A DNA stretch of 35,585 nucleotides, taken from contig WRNH01000014.1 of assembly GCA_009776745.1 (NCBI GenBank), positions 1 to 35,585 of the forward strand, given 5' to 3'. The notes below the pieces were generated by a model, which did no database searches, was not told the origin of the DNA, and saw nothing but the letters and a program-made list of their open reading frames with translations. The DNA comes from Endomicrobiia bacterium. GTDB taxonomy: Bacteria > Elusimicrobiota > Endomicrobiia > Endomicrobiales > Endomicrobiaceae. A program made the position numbers and the translations under genes. Below, one piece after another: positions 10,101 to 16,613 of this stretch; the stretch's first letter is position 1, and the number at the start of each line of letters is the position of its first letter.

Positions 10101-12722
10101 AGGCTCTATCGTATCTACCGTGCCGGTCACCGTTATATTCATATTTGACGCTGCCGCGATTTCCGGACCGTTTTCATACGCCGCAGCATATACTCTCCAC
10201 GTCCCGGCAGTAGCCGTGAATGTCCCTCTTATCTGCGTTGCGGTCGTTGACGTTATGCTCGGCGTTATTGTTATATTTTCATTTGACGCATTTTTCAGCG
10301 TAATCTTGCTTTGTCCCGCGATAAATCCCGTTCCGTTTACCGTTAAATTTACGGTTTCGCCGGCATTTGCCTGTGTCGGCGTGAAGCTTGTTATCGTTAA
10401 CGCGTATATCGTCACTGCCTGCGTTGAAGTCACGTGATCGCCGCTTGCATTCGTTATCGTTAAATCAAACTTCGTATTATTTGCAACGGATGACGGTATT
10501 GCAAATGACGCTGTCATGCCCGTGCTGCCGCTCAATGTTACGCCGCTGCCGTTTATCACGGTGCTGCCGTTTGTTAATTTTATGCCTGCTCCGCTTTGAA
10601 AGTCGGTTCCGGTCACATTCAAGGTCAATGCTGTTCCGCTATATCCCGTATTAGGCGTCACATTGCTTATCGACATATTTCCCTGCACAAAAAATATTTC
10701 GGGTTTCATTATATCGCTTACATAACCCGCGCTTGATACCACAAGATCCCAATATCCTATTGCCGCCGCGCTTGGTATTGCAAATGACGCCGTTAATCTG
10801 CTTGATGAATTATATGTCACGGAATTTGCCGTTATCGTGCTTGTTCCTCTTACAAGTTTTGCCGTTGAGCCTGCAAGCAGATTCGCTCCGTTCATTTCAA
10901 CGTTTACCGTCAAGCCTCTTTTGCTTGAATCGGGCGTTATTGAATCTATTGTTCCGGTTACTAACGGCACTCCTCCGCCGCTTCCTACACGGAAAGTCAT
11001 TGAATTTCCGGGAGCAGATATTAATGTTATGGGTTTGCCGGCAAGCTGCCCCGTATAACTTATGCTGTTGGGATTTGTATTATCCGTAAACGAAGTAAAA
11101 TTATAAGAAGCATTGCTGCTGGACTTGAAATAAACATTAGTCGGTCTTCTGTTGGATATCAGCGCTTTTGGGCTTTGTCCGTTGGCTTCTTCCAAGCCCA
11201 CCATAAGACGCGCGGCTTGCGGACTGTTATTATTGGTTTGCGATTCGTCTATATGCCATATCAATAAGCCTCTGCCTATCGCAGCCGACTGCTGCGGGAT
11301 CCCCGTATCAAACCCGCCGCCGTTTCTATTTTCGATTAAAAAATATTCTTCCCTTCCGTTTGTGCCTGTCCAAAATTGAGGACCTTTAAATTTATATATG
11401 TTATTATCGTTGAGCGCAGAATCCAAAATAGTAATATCTGCATTATCCGGAAGGTTTATAAGAGCAGTAACGCCCACGGATTTTTTGCACCACGCGCTCC
11501 ATAAAGGAGGAGTATATCCGTTGCCGCAGTGGCTTCCGCCGCTCATAAGGCAGAACTCCCCGACGCCTTCATGCGTTGCGGTGCTGCTGGTATCGTATAG
11601 ATCCGGAAGCCCGAACAATTCGTGGCTGACTTCGTGAGTTATTGTCCCGGGGCCTACCATTCTGTTTACATTGCTTACGCTTCTTAATTCATTTGAGCAA
11701 TTGTAGCCGCGTATTCTTATACCTCCTGCCGTAAACATTGCCGTTGTATTTCCGGAATAATATGACGCATGAGGCCATATGGTAGTTACTCCGCCGCCGC
11801 TTGACTGGCCGCGGCCAGCGTATATTATGGTTAAACTGTCCAGCCAGCCGTTCGTTGCGCACTGGGCGAAATTAAACCCTGTGGCTTCAAGTTTTCTTAA
11901 TGCCTCGGGAACTAAATGACTTCTTACGTATTGATAACGCGAATTGCCGACATACCATGCCGATGTTTCATCCAGCGTAATTACTACGCTGACTACGGAA
12001 TCCACAATATAATTGCCGTAAGAAGCCGCGGAAAAATAATCTTTAACGCTTCCGGCTGTCGCGGTTCCGGAGTATCCGCTTCCGGCGTATCCGGGCTGGG
12101 TCATTAAATTTTGAAAAGACGCCTGAGGATTAGGCGTGGTAAATTTTGTATCGGCAAACTGCACGAGTATTACCAGAGGTTTTTTTATTACAGGGTTAGC
12201 AGGATCTCCCGATATTATGGGATTAGCCGGATTTTCCGGCGGTTCGCCGCCGGACGGTTCAGCGGACGGATCGCCAAAAGAGCGGGTTCTTTGAGGCTTC
12301 ATCCAGTCCCTTCTGTCAAAGCCGGCAGGCCTCATGGAATCCATATTTCTTTGCCTTATCTGCTCAAAATCCCTGTCTTTTATGCTTCTTCTTAAACCCA
12401 AACTTTGCGGACTTGCCCTTCCGACTCTGTGGGAAGTGCGCCGAAGAGAACCGTTCGCATCCTGCTCGGCATACACCCATTCTTTTGTTTGCGCATCTTG
12501 AAGTACCGTATAACCTTGGGAATCCTCGGCCCAGCTGTAAAATTCGTCGCCGAATAAACGTATGGTTACTTTGGTTCCGTCAGGCTGTTCAAAATCTATG
12601 GGATTATTATAGGCGGGCTCGGCAAATGATAAAGATACGGCCGCGGAAGATATAAAAACCGCGGATAAAAATACTTTTACCGCCACACAGAATTTTTTCG
12701 TCATTTTTTTTATAATATCCAT
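7161..12722 (-). CDS. Giant secreted M6-type metalloprotease with Ig-like repeats and C-terminal sorting-type domain
   Basis: The 1853-residue product starts with a signal peptide (after KKF, a hydrophobic stretch ending SLSFAEP). An M6/immune inhibitor A-type catalytic region follows with zinc motif HEVSHELFGLPD (His363, Glu364, His367). From about residue 589 to 1615 come 11 IPT/TIG-like Ig domains of about 90-95 residues in order A-B-C-A-B-A-B-C-A-B-C. A further beta-rich region of about 150 residues precedes a final domain (about 1766-1853) with YYPNPIRP, YTLLGQTV, AVWDGKNNAGEKAASGVYIA, the pattern of T9SS type A or FlgD-like C-terminal domains. Expected role: cell-surface or released peptidase; substrate unknown. 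Start ATG 12722 has AAGGG 7 nt upstream. The PorV-type gene follows on the same strand. The near-identical repeats make this locus prone to recombination and to assembly errors. Confidence 0.9.
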   Translation of the reverse strand: MDIIKKMTKKFCVAVKVFLSAVFISSAAVSLSFAEPAYNNPIDFEQPDGTKVTIRLFGDEFYSWAEDSQGYTVLQDAQTKEWVYAEQDANGSLRRTSHRVGRASPQSLGLRRSIKDRDFEQIRQRNMDSMRPAGFDRRDWMKPQRTRSFGDPSAEPSGGEPPENPANPIISGDPANPVIKKPLVILVQFADTKFTTPNPQASFQNLMTQPGYAGSGYSGTATAGSVKDYFSAASYGNYIVDSVVSVVITLDETSAWYVGNSRYQYVRSHLVPEALRKLEATGFNFAQCATNGWLDSLTIIYAGRGQSSGGGVTTIWPHASYYSGNTTAMFTAGGIRIRGYNCSNELRSVSNVNRMVGPGTITHEVSHELFGLPDLYDTSSTATHEGVGEFCLMSGGSHCGNGYTPPLWSAWCKKSVGVTALINLPDNADITILDSALNDNNIYKFKGPQFWTGTNGREEYFLIENRNGGGFDTGIPQQSAAIGRGLLIWHIDESQTNNNSPQAARLMVGLEEANGQSPKALISNRRPTNVYFKSSSNASYNFTSFTDNTNPNSISYTGQLAGKPITLISAPGNSMTFRVGSGGGVPLVTGTIDSITPDSSKRGLTVNVEMNGANLLAGSTAKLVRGTSTITANSVTYNSSSRLTASFAIPSAAAIGYWDLVVSSAGYVSDIMKPEIFFVQGNMSISNVTPNTGYSGTALTLNVTGTDFQSGAGIKLTNGSTVINGSGVTLSGSTGMTASFAIPSSVANNTKFDLTITNASGDHVTSTQAVTIYALTITSFTPTQANAGETVNLTVNGTGFIAGQSKITLKNASNENITITPSITSTTATQIRGTFTATAGTWRVYAAAYENGPEIAAASNMNITVTGTVDTIEPESGRRNTTVNVEINGTNLLAGSTVRLTRTGSTAITAASVTYNSSNKLTAAFNIPNNAAIGYWDLVISSSGYASDITKTGIFFVLGNSMAITGVTPSSGTIGTTLNLTVTGADFQNGVTVKLTSGATVINGTNVSRNGNTRVSASFAIPPNIASETKFDLTVTNTSGDYITQSQAVTVYSAALVTGTINSITPAESKRGVTVNVEINGANLLAGSTAKLIKGTNTITANSVTYNSSSRLTASFTIPSAAQTGYWDLAVSSTGYSGDIMKPEIFLVQGDMSINNVTPGLGIRGTTLNLSVTGTDFQSGAGIKLTNGSTVINGTGVTLNGTAGISAAFAIPSTAANGTQFDLTVTNASGDYVTKTQAVTIYGAPAITNFMPLQAIAGERVNLTVNGTGFINGHTKIVLKNASNESQTIIPSITSVSGTQITGTFNAVAGTWKLYAAAYENGPEYAAAGNFNVMLTGKMIDSIIPDSSKRGVTVNVEIIGTSLLEGSTVKLIKGTNTITANSVTYNSSNKLTASFDIPGTAAIGYWDLAVSSTGYASDIMMNGIFLVQGDMAISSVTPGIGIRGTTLNLSVTGTDFQSGANIELIGDTVINGTGIAQSGTTGITASFAIPSGTANGTEFDLTVTNASGDHITKTNAVTIYDALTITSFAPAEAKTGDTVNLTVNGTGFINGYTKVVLKNASDENIKIMPDIMSVSATQITGTFAAITGTWKVYAAAYDGGPEYAAASNMNITPDNSTAYNLFAYAGAVIMFPVISKNGVQNTGMMIIPERTFSEDVKITIYQQTGFAQTESYAKELRHTNIAVYVDAQGKKPEKEIELRLPYNESDITEMDEDRLGISMYDEGKNVWMPLKSKVDKENKLVTVNTEYLSVFAIMGTANAVKAFEDVKYYPNPIRPSKGANYSKMHFSNIPAGTQIKIYTLLGQTVRNLEADAGGTAVWDGKNNAGEKAASGVYIAYMEDKNGNKKKIKIAVER
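7875..10960 (-). repeat. Internal DNA repeats encoding 11 Ig-like domains of the protease
   Basis: The coding sequence repeats in blocks of about 280 bp that fall into three classes. Class A has GTVNVE and YWDL, class B has LNLTVTG and SGDY/SGDH, class C has VNLTVNGTGFI and WKVYAAAY. On the protein the order is A-B-C, A-B, A-B-C, A-B-C, so one C unit is absent after the second B. Units of the same class are much closer to each other than to other classes, which points to duplication of a three-domain module of about 840 bp. Confidence 0.85.
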
Positions 12723-12882
12723 ATATTAACCCTTGCCGTAAAACCGGCACAAAATAAACGTATAATTAAAAAGTATTCTTCTGTAATTAAGTATATAATA
12801 GCCTATATTCTTTAAATTTAAAGTACTTATTGAAAGCAAAGTTTTTGAGTAAGCCAGGCAAAACCGCGGCACGGCGAATATT

Positions 12883-12910
12883 TTGAACCGTATTTAAAAT
12901 TTGATATAAT
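12883..12910 (+). promoter_or_regulatory. Candidate sigma-70-type promoter upstream of thrS
   Basis: TTGAAC (12883-12888) and TATAAT (12905-12910) are 16 bp apart. The -10 box is perfect and the -35 matches TTGA. The transcript would have a leader of about 300 nt before thrS. Confidence 0.4.
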
Positions 12911-13031
12911 CTTTAAATTATGAAATATTATAAATGTAATTTTTCCTGCCAATCTTTTCGAACTTGCCGAATTTGTTAGAGCTCACAGTCTTTTTTGTAA
13001 AAAAACCAAACAAAAATTAGATAACAGGAAA

Positions 13032-13040
13032 TGTTATAAT
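13032..13040 (+). promoter_or_regulatory. Candidate extended -10 promoter for thrS
   Basis: TGTTATAAT gives a perfect -10 box with the TGn extension; the -35 region is weak. Expected start near 13047, about 170 nt before thrS. Confidence 0.4.
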
Positions 13041-13086
13041 ACAAAAAACATAATGAATAGACGCATAGATACGGGGAGTCATGGTA

Positions 13087-13210
13087 ACGGCAATGAAAAT
13101 GTAAAATATAAAATATTTTGAAAAGTTTAGTCTTTGTCGTTTTTATATTTTATATATTATATTTTCTTTATCTTCCCAGCTTCTGAGCGTCCGAGCTTCC
13201 GAAAAAGGAT
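13087..13210. repeat. ACGGCAA-led AT-rich inverted repeat and AGCTTC array upstream of thrS
   Basis: ACGGCAA (13087-13093) is followed by AAAATGTAAAATATAAAAT, then a matching inverted stretch TTTTATATTTTATATATT (13139 onward), then AGCTTCTGAGCGTCCGAGCTTCC, a degenerate 7-8-nt repeat. It ends 6-7 nt before the thrS AAAGGA site. It seems a more decayed relative of the 7-nt-repeat palindromes. Confidence 0.5.
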
Positions 13211-13216
13211 AATAAT

Positions 13217-14953
13217 ATGAAAGAAGAAAAATCATTGGATACGTTAAGACATTCCGCGTCGCATATAATGGCGGCGGCGGTGTTGGAATTATTTCCGGAA
13301 ACAAAAGTCGCGATAGGGCCTTCGATTGAAGACGGTTTTTATTATGATTTTGACAGGGCAGAACCTTTTACGCCGGAAGATTTAACTAAAATCGAAGAAA
13401 AAATGCGTGAAATAGTGAAAGCAAATGAACCTTTTGTATGCTCAACAATGCCCAAAGACGAGGCAATAAAAGAGTTTAAATCAAAAGACGAGAAATATAA
13501 AGCCGAAATAGCTTCGGCAATTGAAGACGACAAAGTAAGCATATATAAGTCGGGCGCGTTTACGGACTTATGCAGAGGCCCTCATGTTGCGTCAACAGGC
13601 GAAGTGCGTCATTTTAAACTTCTTTCGGTTGCGGGCGCGTACTGGAGAGGGGATTCTTCAAGAGAAATGCTTCAGAGAATTTACGGTACGGCTTTTTTTA
13701 CAAAAGAAGATTTGGACGATTATTTAAAAAAGCTTGAGGAAGCGCAAAAAAGAGATCACAGAAAGCTTGGTAAAGATTTGGATCTTTTCAGCGTTAACGA
13801 CGCCGTAGGCGGCGGGCTTGTTTTGTGGCATCCGAAGGGCGCGCTTTTGAGAGATATAATCGAATCAAACTGGAAAAAATTTCATTTGGAAAATGATTAT
13901 GAATTATTAATGACGCCGCATATTTCCAGCGAAGAACTTTTTAATATAAGCGGACATTTGCAGACATATTCGGAAAATATGTACGCTCCGATGGAAATAG
14001 AGGGCAATCCTTTCCGCATAAAACCAATGAACTGCCCGATGCATTTGATGATTTACAAAACAAAACTTCACTCTTACAGGGAACTTCCAATAAAATATGC
14101 GGAACTCGGTACGGTTTACAGATTTGAAAAATCCGGAGTGCTGCACGGTCTTTTGAGAGTCAGGGGATTTACTCAGGACGACGGACATGTCATAGTTCAG
14201 CCTGAGCTTTTGGAGCAGGAAGTTATAACGGTATTTCAAATGGCGATAGATTCTCTTAAGATGTTCGGTTTTGAAAATTATGAAATTTATCTTGCCACAA
14301 GACCGGAGAAAAAATATGTCGGAAAAGTTGAAGACTGGGACAAGGCTCAGGCTTCGCTTGAAGCTGCTTTGAAAAAAACCGGATATGAGTATGAAATTGA
14401 CGAAGGCGGCGGCGCGTTTTACGGCCCGAAAATAGATATAAAAATAAAGGACGCGATCGGCAGATCATGGCAGTGTTCAACCATACAGTTTGATTTTAAT
14501 CTGCCTGAAAGATTTGATATTTACTATATAGACAAAGAAGGCAAAAAAGCAAGGCCGTATATGATCCACAGAGCATTGATGGGTTCGCTTGAAAGATTTA
14601 TCGGCGTTTTGCTTGAACATTATGCCGGCGCTCTTCCTTTGTGGCTATCGCCAGTGCAGGCCGCGATTGCCAATATTAATGAAAACCAGTATGAATACTG
14701 TAAAGAATTGCTTGATATGTTAAAGAAAAATAATATAAGAGCGATTTTCGACGGCAGAAATGAAAAAATCGGACATAAAATAAGAGAAAACGCCATGCAA
14801 AAAATTCCTTATATATTGGTTGCCGGCGATAAAGAAAAAGAAATTTCCTCAGTTGCGGTGAGAGCAAGAGGAAATAAAGATTTGGGCGTTATGAAAATTG
14901 ACGATTTTATATCTCTGATAAAAAGTAAAAATATACCCGGAGTAAATGAGTAA
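13217..14953 (+). CDS. thrS: Threonyl-tRNA synthetase lacking the N-terminal TGS domain
   Basis: This class II synthetase charges tRNA-Thr in the cytoplasm. Its 578 residues are fewer than the roughly 640 of common bacterial ThrRS because the N-terminal TGS (ubiquitin-like) domain is missing: the protein starts almost directly at the editing domain RHSASHI. The editing site residues His12, His16, Cys119 and His123 are present. The catalytic zinc cysteine lies in MNCPMH (Cys273), motif 2 in YRFEKSG...LLRVRGFTQDD, motif 3 in ALMGSLERFIGVLLEH. The anticodon-binding domain starts at LPLWLSPVQ. ATG 13217 follows AAAGGA. The normal ORF length and intact motifs argue that loss of TGS is a lineage trait rather than a truncation. 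It precedes infC-rpmI-rplT as in many bacteria. Confidence 0.97.
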   Translation: MKEEKSLDTLRHSASHIMAAAVLELFPETKVAIGPSIEDGFYYDFDRAEPFTPEDLTKIEEKMREIVKANEPFVCSTMPKDEAIKEFKSKDEKYKAEIASAIEDDKVSIYKSGAFTDLCRGPHVASTGEVRHFKLLSVAGAYWRGDSSREMLQRIYGTAFFTKEDLDDYLKKLEEAQKRDHRKLGKDLDLFSVNDAVGGGLVLWHPKGALLRDIIESNWKKFHLENDYELLMTPHISSEELFNISGHLQTYSENMYAPMEIEGNPFRIKPMNCPMHLMIYKTKLHSYRELPIKYAELGTVYRFEKSGVLHGLLRVRGFTQDDGHVIVQPELLEQEVITVFQMAIDSLKMFGFENYEIYLATRPEKKYVGKVEDWDKAQASLEAALKKTGYEYEIDEGGGAFYGPKIDIKIKDAIGRSWQCSTIQFDFNLPERFDIYYIDKEGKKARPYMIHRALMGSLERFIGVLLEHYAGALPLWLSPVQAAIANINENQYEYCKELLDMLKKNNIRAIFDGRNEKIGHKIRENAMQKIPYILVAGDKEKEISSVAVRARGNKDLGVMKIDDFISLIKSKNIPGVNE

Positions 14954-15034
14954 ACGGCAGGTAAAAAGTAAAAGATAAAAAGCTTTTAGTCGTTGCCGTT
15001 ATTTATTACTTCTTACTTGTTACTTATTAACTGC
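14954..15034. repeat. ACGGCAG-led 7-nt repeat palindrome between thrS and infC
   Basis: It starts one base after the thrS stop. The left arm repeats AGGTAAA/AAGTAAA/AGATAAA, and the right arm (about 15000-15033) is the inverted array with AAGTAAC/AAGTAAG/AAGTAAT words at 7-nt steps. TTGCCGTT (14993-15000) is the complement of the leading AACGGCA. The paired core hairpins seen at other loci are not evident. The infC promoter begins right after it. Confidence 0.7.
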
Positions 15035-15037
15035 AAT

Positions 15038-15067
15038 TTGACAAATCAGGGGAAGTTATTATATAAT
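15038..15067 (+). promoter_or_regulatory. Consensus sigma-70 promoter of infC-rpmI-rplT
   Basis: TTGACA (15038-15043) and TATAAT (15062-15067) are both perfect, with an 18-bp spacer. Transcription should start near 15074, giving a leader of about 175 nt before infC. This is the strongest promoter I see in the window, fitting a ribosomal protein operon. Confidence 0.8.
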
Positions 15068-15183
15068 TGTTTAATCATCTTAAGTGATGGTTTTCAAAGA
15101 AGCCGTCCCGGCTCACCTTTACCTGTGGGGAAAAGGTTAAAAAATAGAATAAATAGGGCAGTTTATTGCCTATTATAATATTA

Positions 15184-15217
15184 CGGGGCGGAATTTATTT
15201 TCCGCTCCGAATTTTTT
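15184..15217 (+). terminator. Attenuator-like terminator in the infC leader
   Basis: CGGGGCGGAA (15184-15193) pairs with TTCCGCTCCG (15200-15209) as a 10-bp stem with one G-T pair, followed by AATTTTTTATTT. It lies between the promoter and infC, so it probably works as a regulated attenuator. An upstream hairpin AGCCG-tcc-CGGCT (about 15099-15111) may take part in switching. Control of this operon by L20 or by translation is known in other bacteria; which applies here is not visible. Confidence 0.7.
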
Positions 15218-15238
15218 ATTTAATTCGGATAAATGTCC

Positions 15239-15255
15239 GAGAGGGGGATGTCGTC
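15239..15255 (+). promoter_or_regulatory. infC ribosome binding site with unusual start region
   Basis: GAGAGGGGG (15239-15247) is a strong Shine-Dalgarno run, but the ATG that follows (15248) is out of frame and reads only nine codons. The in-frame codons at the right distance are GTC (15250) and GTC (15253). No ATG, GTG or TTG lies in the infC frame near this site. Confidence 0.6.
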
Positions 15256-15780
15256 GAAAACAAAAGATTTCGTATAAACCAGTTTATCAGGGTTCCTGAA
15301 GTAAGGCTTATTGATTCAGACGGAAATCAGGTAGGAATTGTAAAAACTAATGACGCTCTGTCCATGGCGCAGGCCAAGGGTTTGGATTTGGTGGAAATTT
15401 CGCCGATGGCAAAGCCGCCGGTGTGCAAAATAATAAATTTTTCCAAATTTAAATATGATACGGAAAAGAAAGAAAAAGAAGCAAGAAAGAAACAGAGAAT
15501 TTCCCACTTGAAAGAAGTCAGAATAAGACCGAGGATCGGGGAGCATGATTTGGAAGTTAAAATTAAACATGCCAGAGAGTTTATTGAACACGGCGATAAG
15601 GTTCAGCTGACGGCGATGTTTTCCGGAAGAGAGATGCAGCATAAAGAACTCGGCATAAAGATTATGGACAGGATAAAAGATTCGCTTGCCGATATTGCGG
15701 AGCCGGAAGGAAGAACGTCTTCCATGGGTACCAGAGTGTTTCTTACTCTTGCGCCGAAGAAAAAAACAAATTCGAAATAG
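15250..15780 (+). CDS. infC: Translation initiation factor IF-3 with a probable non-canonical start codon
   Basis: IF-3 binds the 30S subunit, checks the start codon and keeps subunits apart. The family N-terminus is clear in FRINQFIRVPEVRLIDSDGN, followed by DALSMAQAKGLDLVEISPMA and the C-terminal domain with HLKEVRIRPRIGEHDL and VQLTAMFSGREM. Length is about 176 residues, as usual. The homologous sequence begins just after GAGGGGG, so translation most likely starts at GTC 15250 or 15253. The only upstream in-frame conventional start is a TTG at 15166, which would put the attenuator hairpin inside the gene and add unrelated residues. E. coli infC uses AUU for autoregulation, so a rare start here fits family biology. 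It heads infC-rpmI-rplT. Confidence 0.93.
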   Translation, partial: VVENKRFRINQFIRVPEVRLIDSDGNQVGIVKTNDALSMAQAKGLDLVEISPMAKPPVCKIINFSKFKYDTEKKEKEARKKQRISHLKEVRIRPRIGEHDLEVKIKHAREFIEHGDKVQLTAMFSGREMQHKELGIKIMDRIKDSLADIAEPEGRTSSMGTRVFLTLAPKKKTNSK

Positions 15781-15808
15781 GTTTATATAAACGGATCGGA
15801 GGATCACA

Positions 15809-16009
15809 ATGCCAAAAATGAAAACGCACAGCGGCGCGAAAAAACGCTTCAAAGTTACCGCAAGCGGTAAAGTAAAGTACAGAAAGCCCGGACAAAGACA
15901 TTTGATGACAGGAGATTCCGGAAACCAGAACAGAAAATCAAGAAAACCTTCAATTGTCAAAGACACGGATATGAGGACAATGAAGCAAAATTTGCCGTAC
16001 AGCTTTTAA
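15809..16009 (+). CDS. rpmI: 50S ribosomal protein L35
   Basis: A 66-residue basic protein with the L35 pattern [17 protein letters not shown] at the N-terminus, followed by [12 protein letters not shown]. The length is normal. ATG 15809 has a good site, GGAGG, 6 nt upstream. It lies 28 bp after infC in the usual infC-rpmI-rplT order. It is part of the large ribosomal subunit. Confidence 0.97.
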   Translation: MPKMKTHSGAKKRFKVTASGKVKYRKPGQRHLMTGDSGNQNRKSRKPSIVKDTDMRTMKQNLPYSF

Positions 16010-16019
16010 TAAAAAAATA

Positions 16020-16140
16020 ACGGCAATTACGAATGACGAATTACGAAATTACGAATTGATGTGTTTTATCGCGGTGAAAACTGACAATAGGTTTCGGCGG
16101 ATTCGAAATGTAAATATTAGTAATTAATAATTGTTAATTG
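16020..16140. repeat. ACGGCAA-led 7-nt repeat element inside the ribosomal operon
   Basis: ACGGCAA (16020-16026) starts the left array AATTACG/AATGACG/AATTACG (to 16058). The two central hairpins are present in decayed form: GTTTTATCGCGGTGAAAAC and GTTTCGGCGGATTCGAAAT. The right arm is TAGTAATTAATAATTGTTAATT. It lies between rpmI and rplT, which normally are close together, so the element must be tolerated within a highly expressed transcript. Confidence 0.7.
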
Positions 16141-16159
16141 TCTTAAAAGGGGATTTGTA

Positions 16160-16507
16160 ATGCGTACAAAAAGTGCAGTGTATACAAGACAAAGAAAGAA
16201 AAAATATTTTAGGCTTGCAAAAGGTTCTTACGCGACAAAGAAAAACCGCTGGAGAATGGTTATGCAGCAGGTTGAGAGAAATCTCAACTACGCGTATGTC
16301 GGAAGAAAAGACAATAAAGCTAATTTCAGAACTCTTTGGATCATACGTTTGAATGCCGCGGTAAGAGAAGAAGGCATGTCGTATAACAGATTTATCTCAG
16401 GGCTTAAAAAAGCGAATGTCGTGATCGACAGAAAAATGCTTGCCGAAATCGCGGTAAACGATAATGCTTCTTTTAAACAGCTTGTTGAAATTGCAAAATC
16501 AGCGTAA
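16160..16507 (+). CDS. rplT: 50S ribosomal protein L20
   Basis: A 115-residue basic protein with the L20 signature: MRTKSAVYTRQRKKKYFRLA, YATKKNRWRMV, NYAYVGRKDNK, LWIIRLNAA and GMSYNRFISGLKKA. The length is normal. L20 is needed for early 50S assembly and represses its own operon in several bacteria by binding the leader RNA; whether it does so here cannot be seen. The Shine-Dalgarno AAAGGGG ends 7 nt before ATG 16160. It is 150 bp from rpmI because of the repeat element between them. Confidence 0.97.
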   Translation: MRTKSAVYTRQRKKKYFRLAKGSYATKKNRWRMVMQQVERNLNYAYVGRKDNKANFRTLWIIRLNAAVREEGMSYNRFISGLKKANVVIDRKMLAEIAVNDNASFKQLVEIAKSA

Positions 16508-16613
16508 AAATTTGGCATGAACCGCTTCCCATTTAGCGGAGTTTATACTGAGCATAGCCGAAGCGCTTAGGGCAGGCTTTCCCGCAATAACGATTAGATT
16601 TGCGGATAATAAA
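16508..16613. other. Intergenic region between rplT and ktrB
   Basis: It contains a small hairpin CCGCT-AGCGG (16522-16539) and the phrase ACTGAGCATAGCCGAAGCG, which resembles short dispersed intergenic repeats seen in many bacteria. No T-run follows, so it is not a convincing terminator. No ribosome binding site of note precedes the next ATG, apart from a weak GCGGATAA. Confidence 0.4.

Larger units (their letters stand above)
12723..13216. other. 494-bp divergent intergenic region between the protease gene and thrS
   Basis: This very AT-rich gap should hold promoters for both flanking genes. For thrS there are two candidates: TTGAAC and TATAAT (12883-12910), and an extended -10 TGTTATAAT (13032-13040). 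No clear minus-strand promoter is visible. The right end holds an ACGGCAA-led repeat region (13087-13210). I see no T-box features, no tRNA and no convincing gene; a 19-codon frame at 12921-12980 is not supported. Confidence 0.6.

Noticed and set aside
7436-11379. Many plus-strand frames opposite the giant protease
   Set aside because: They repeat in step with the Ig-like domains of the minus-strand gene, showing they are mirror images of its repeat units and not genes.
12921-12980. 19-codon leader peptide upstream of thrS
   Set aside because: It has no threonine codons for attenuation and no Shine-Dalgarno.
12911-13216. T-box riboswitch in the thrS leader
   Set aside because: No T-box core sequence, specifier stem or paired antiterminator/terminator could be found.
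15087-15140. 17-codon leader peptide in the infC leader
   Set aside because: An ATG frame exists but its ribosome binding site is weak, and the same bases form the AGCCG-CGGCT hairpin; there is no independent support.
15166-15249. Longer infC starting at TTG 15166
   Set aside because: This would translate the attenuator hairpin and add residues unlike any IF-3 N-terminus; the ribosome binding site is near 15241.
15248-15277. Programmed -1 frameshift from ATG 15248 into infC
   Set aside because: The A-rich stretch does not form a canonical slippery heptamer in the needed phase; a rare start codon is simpler.
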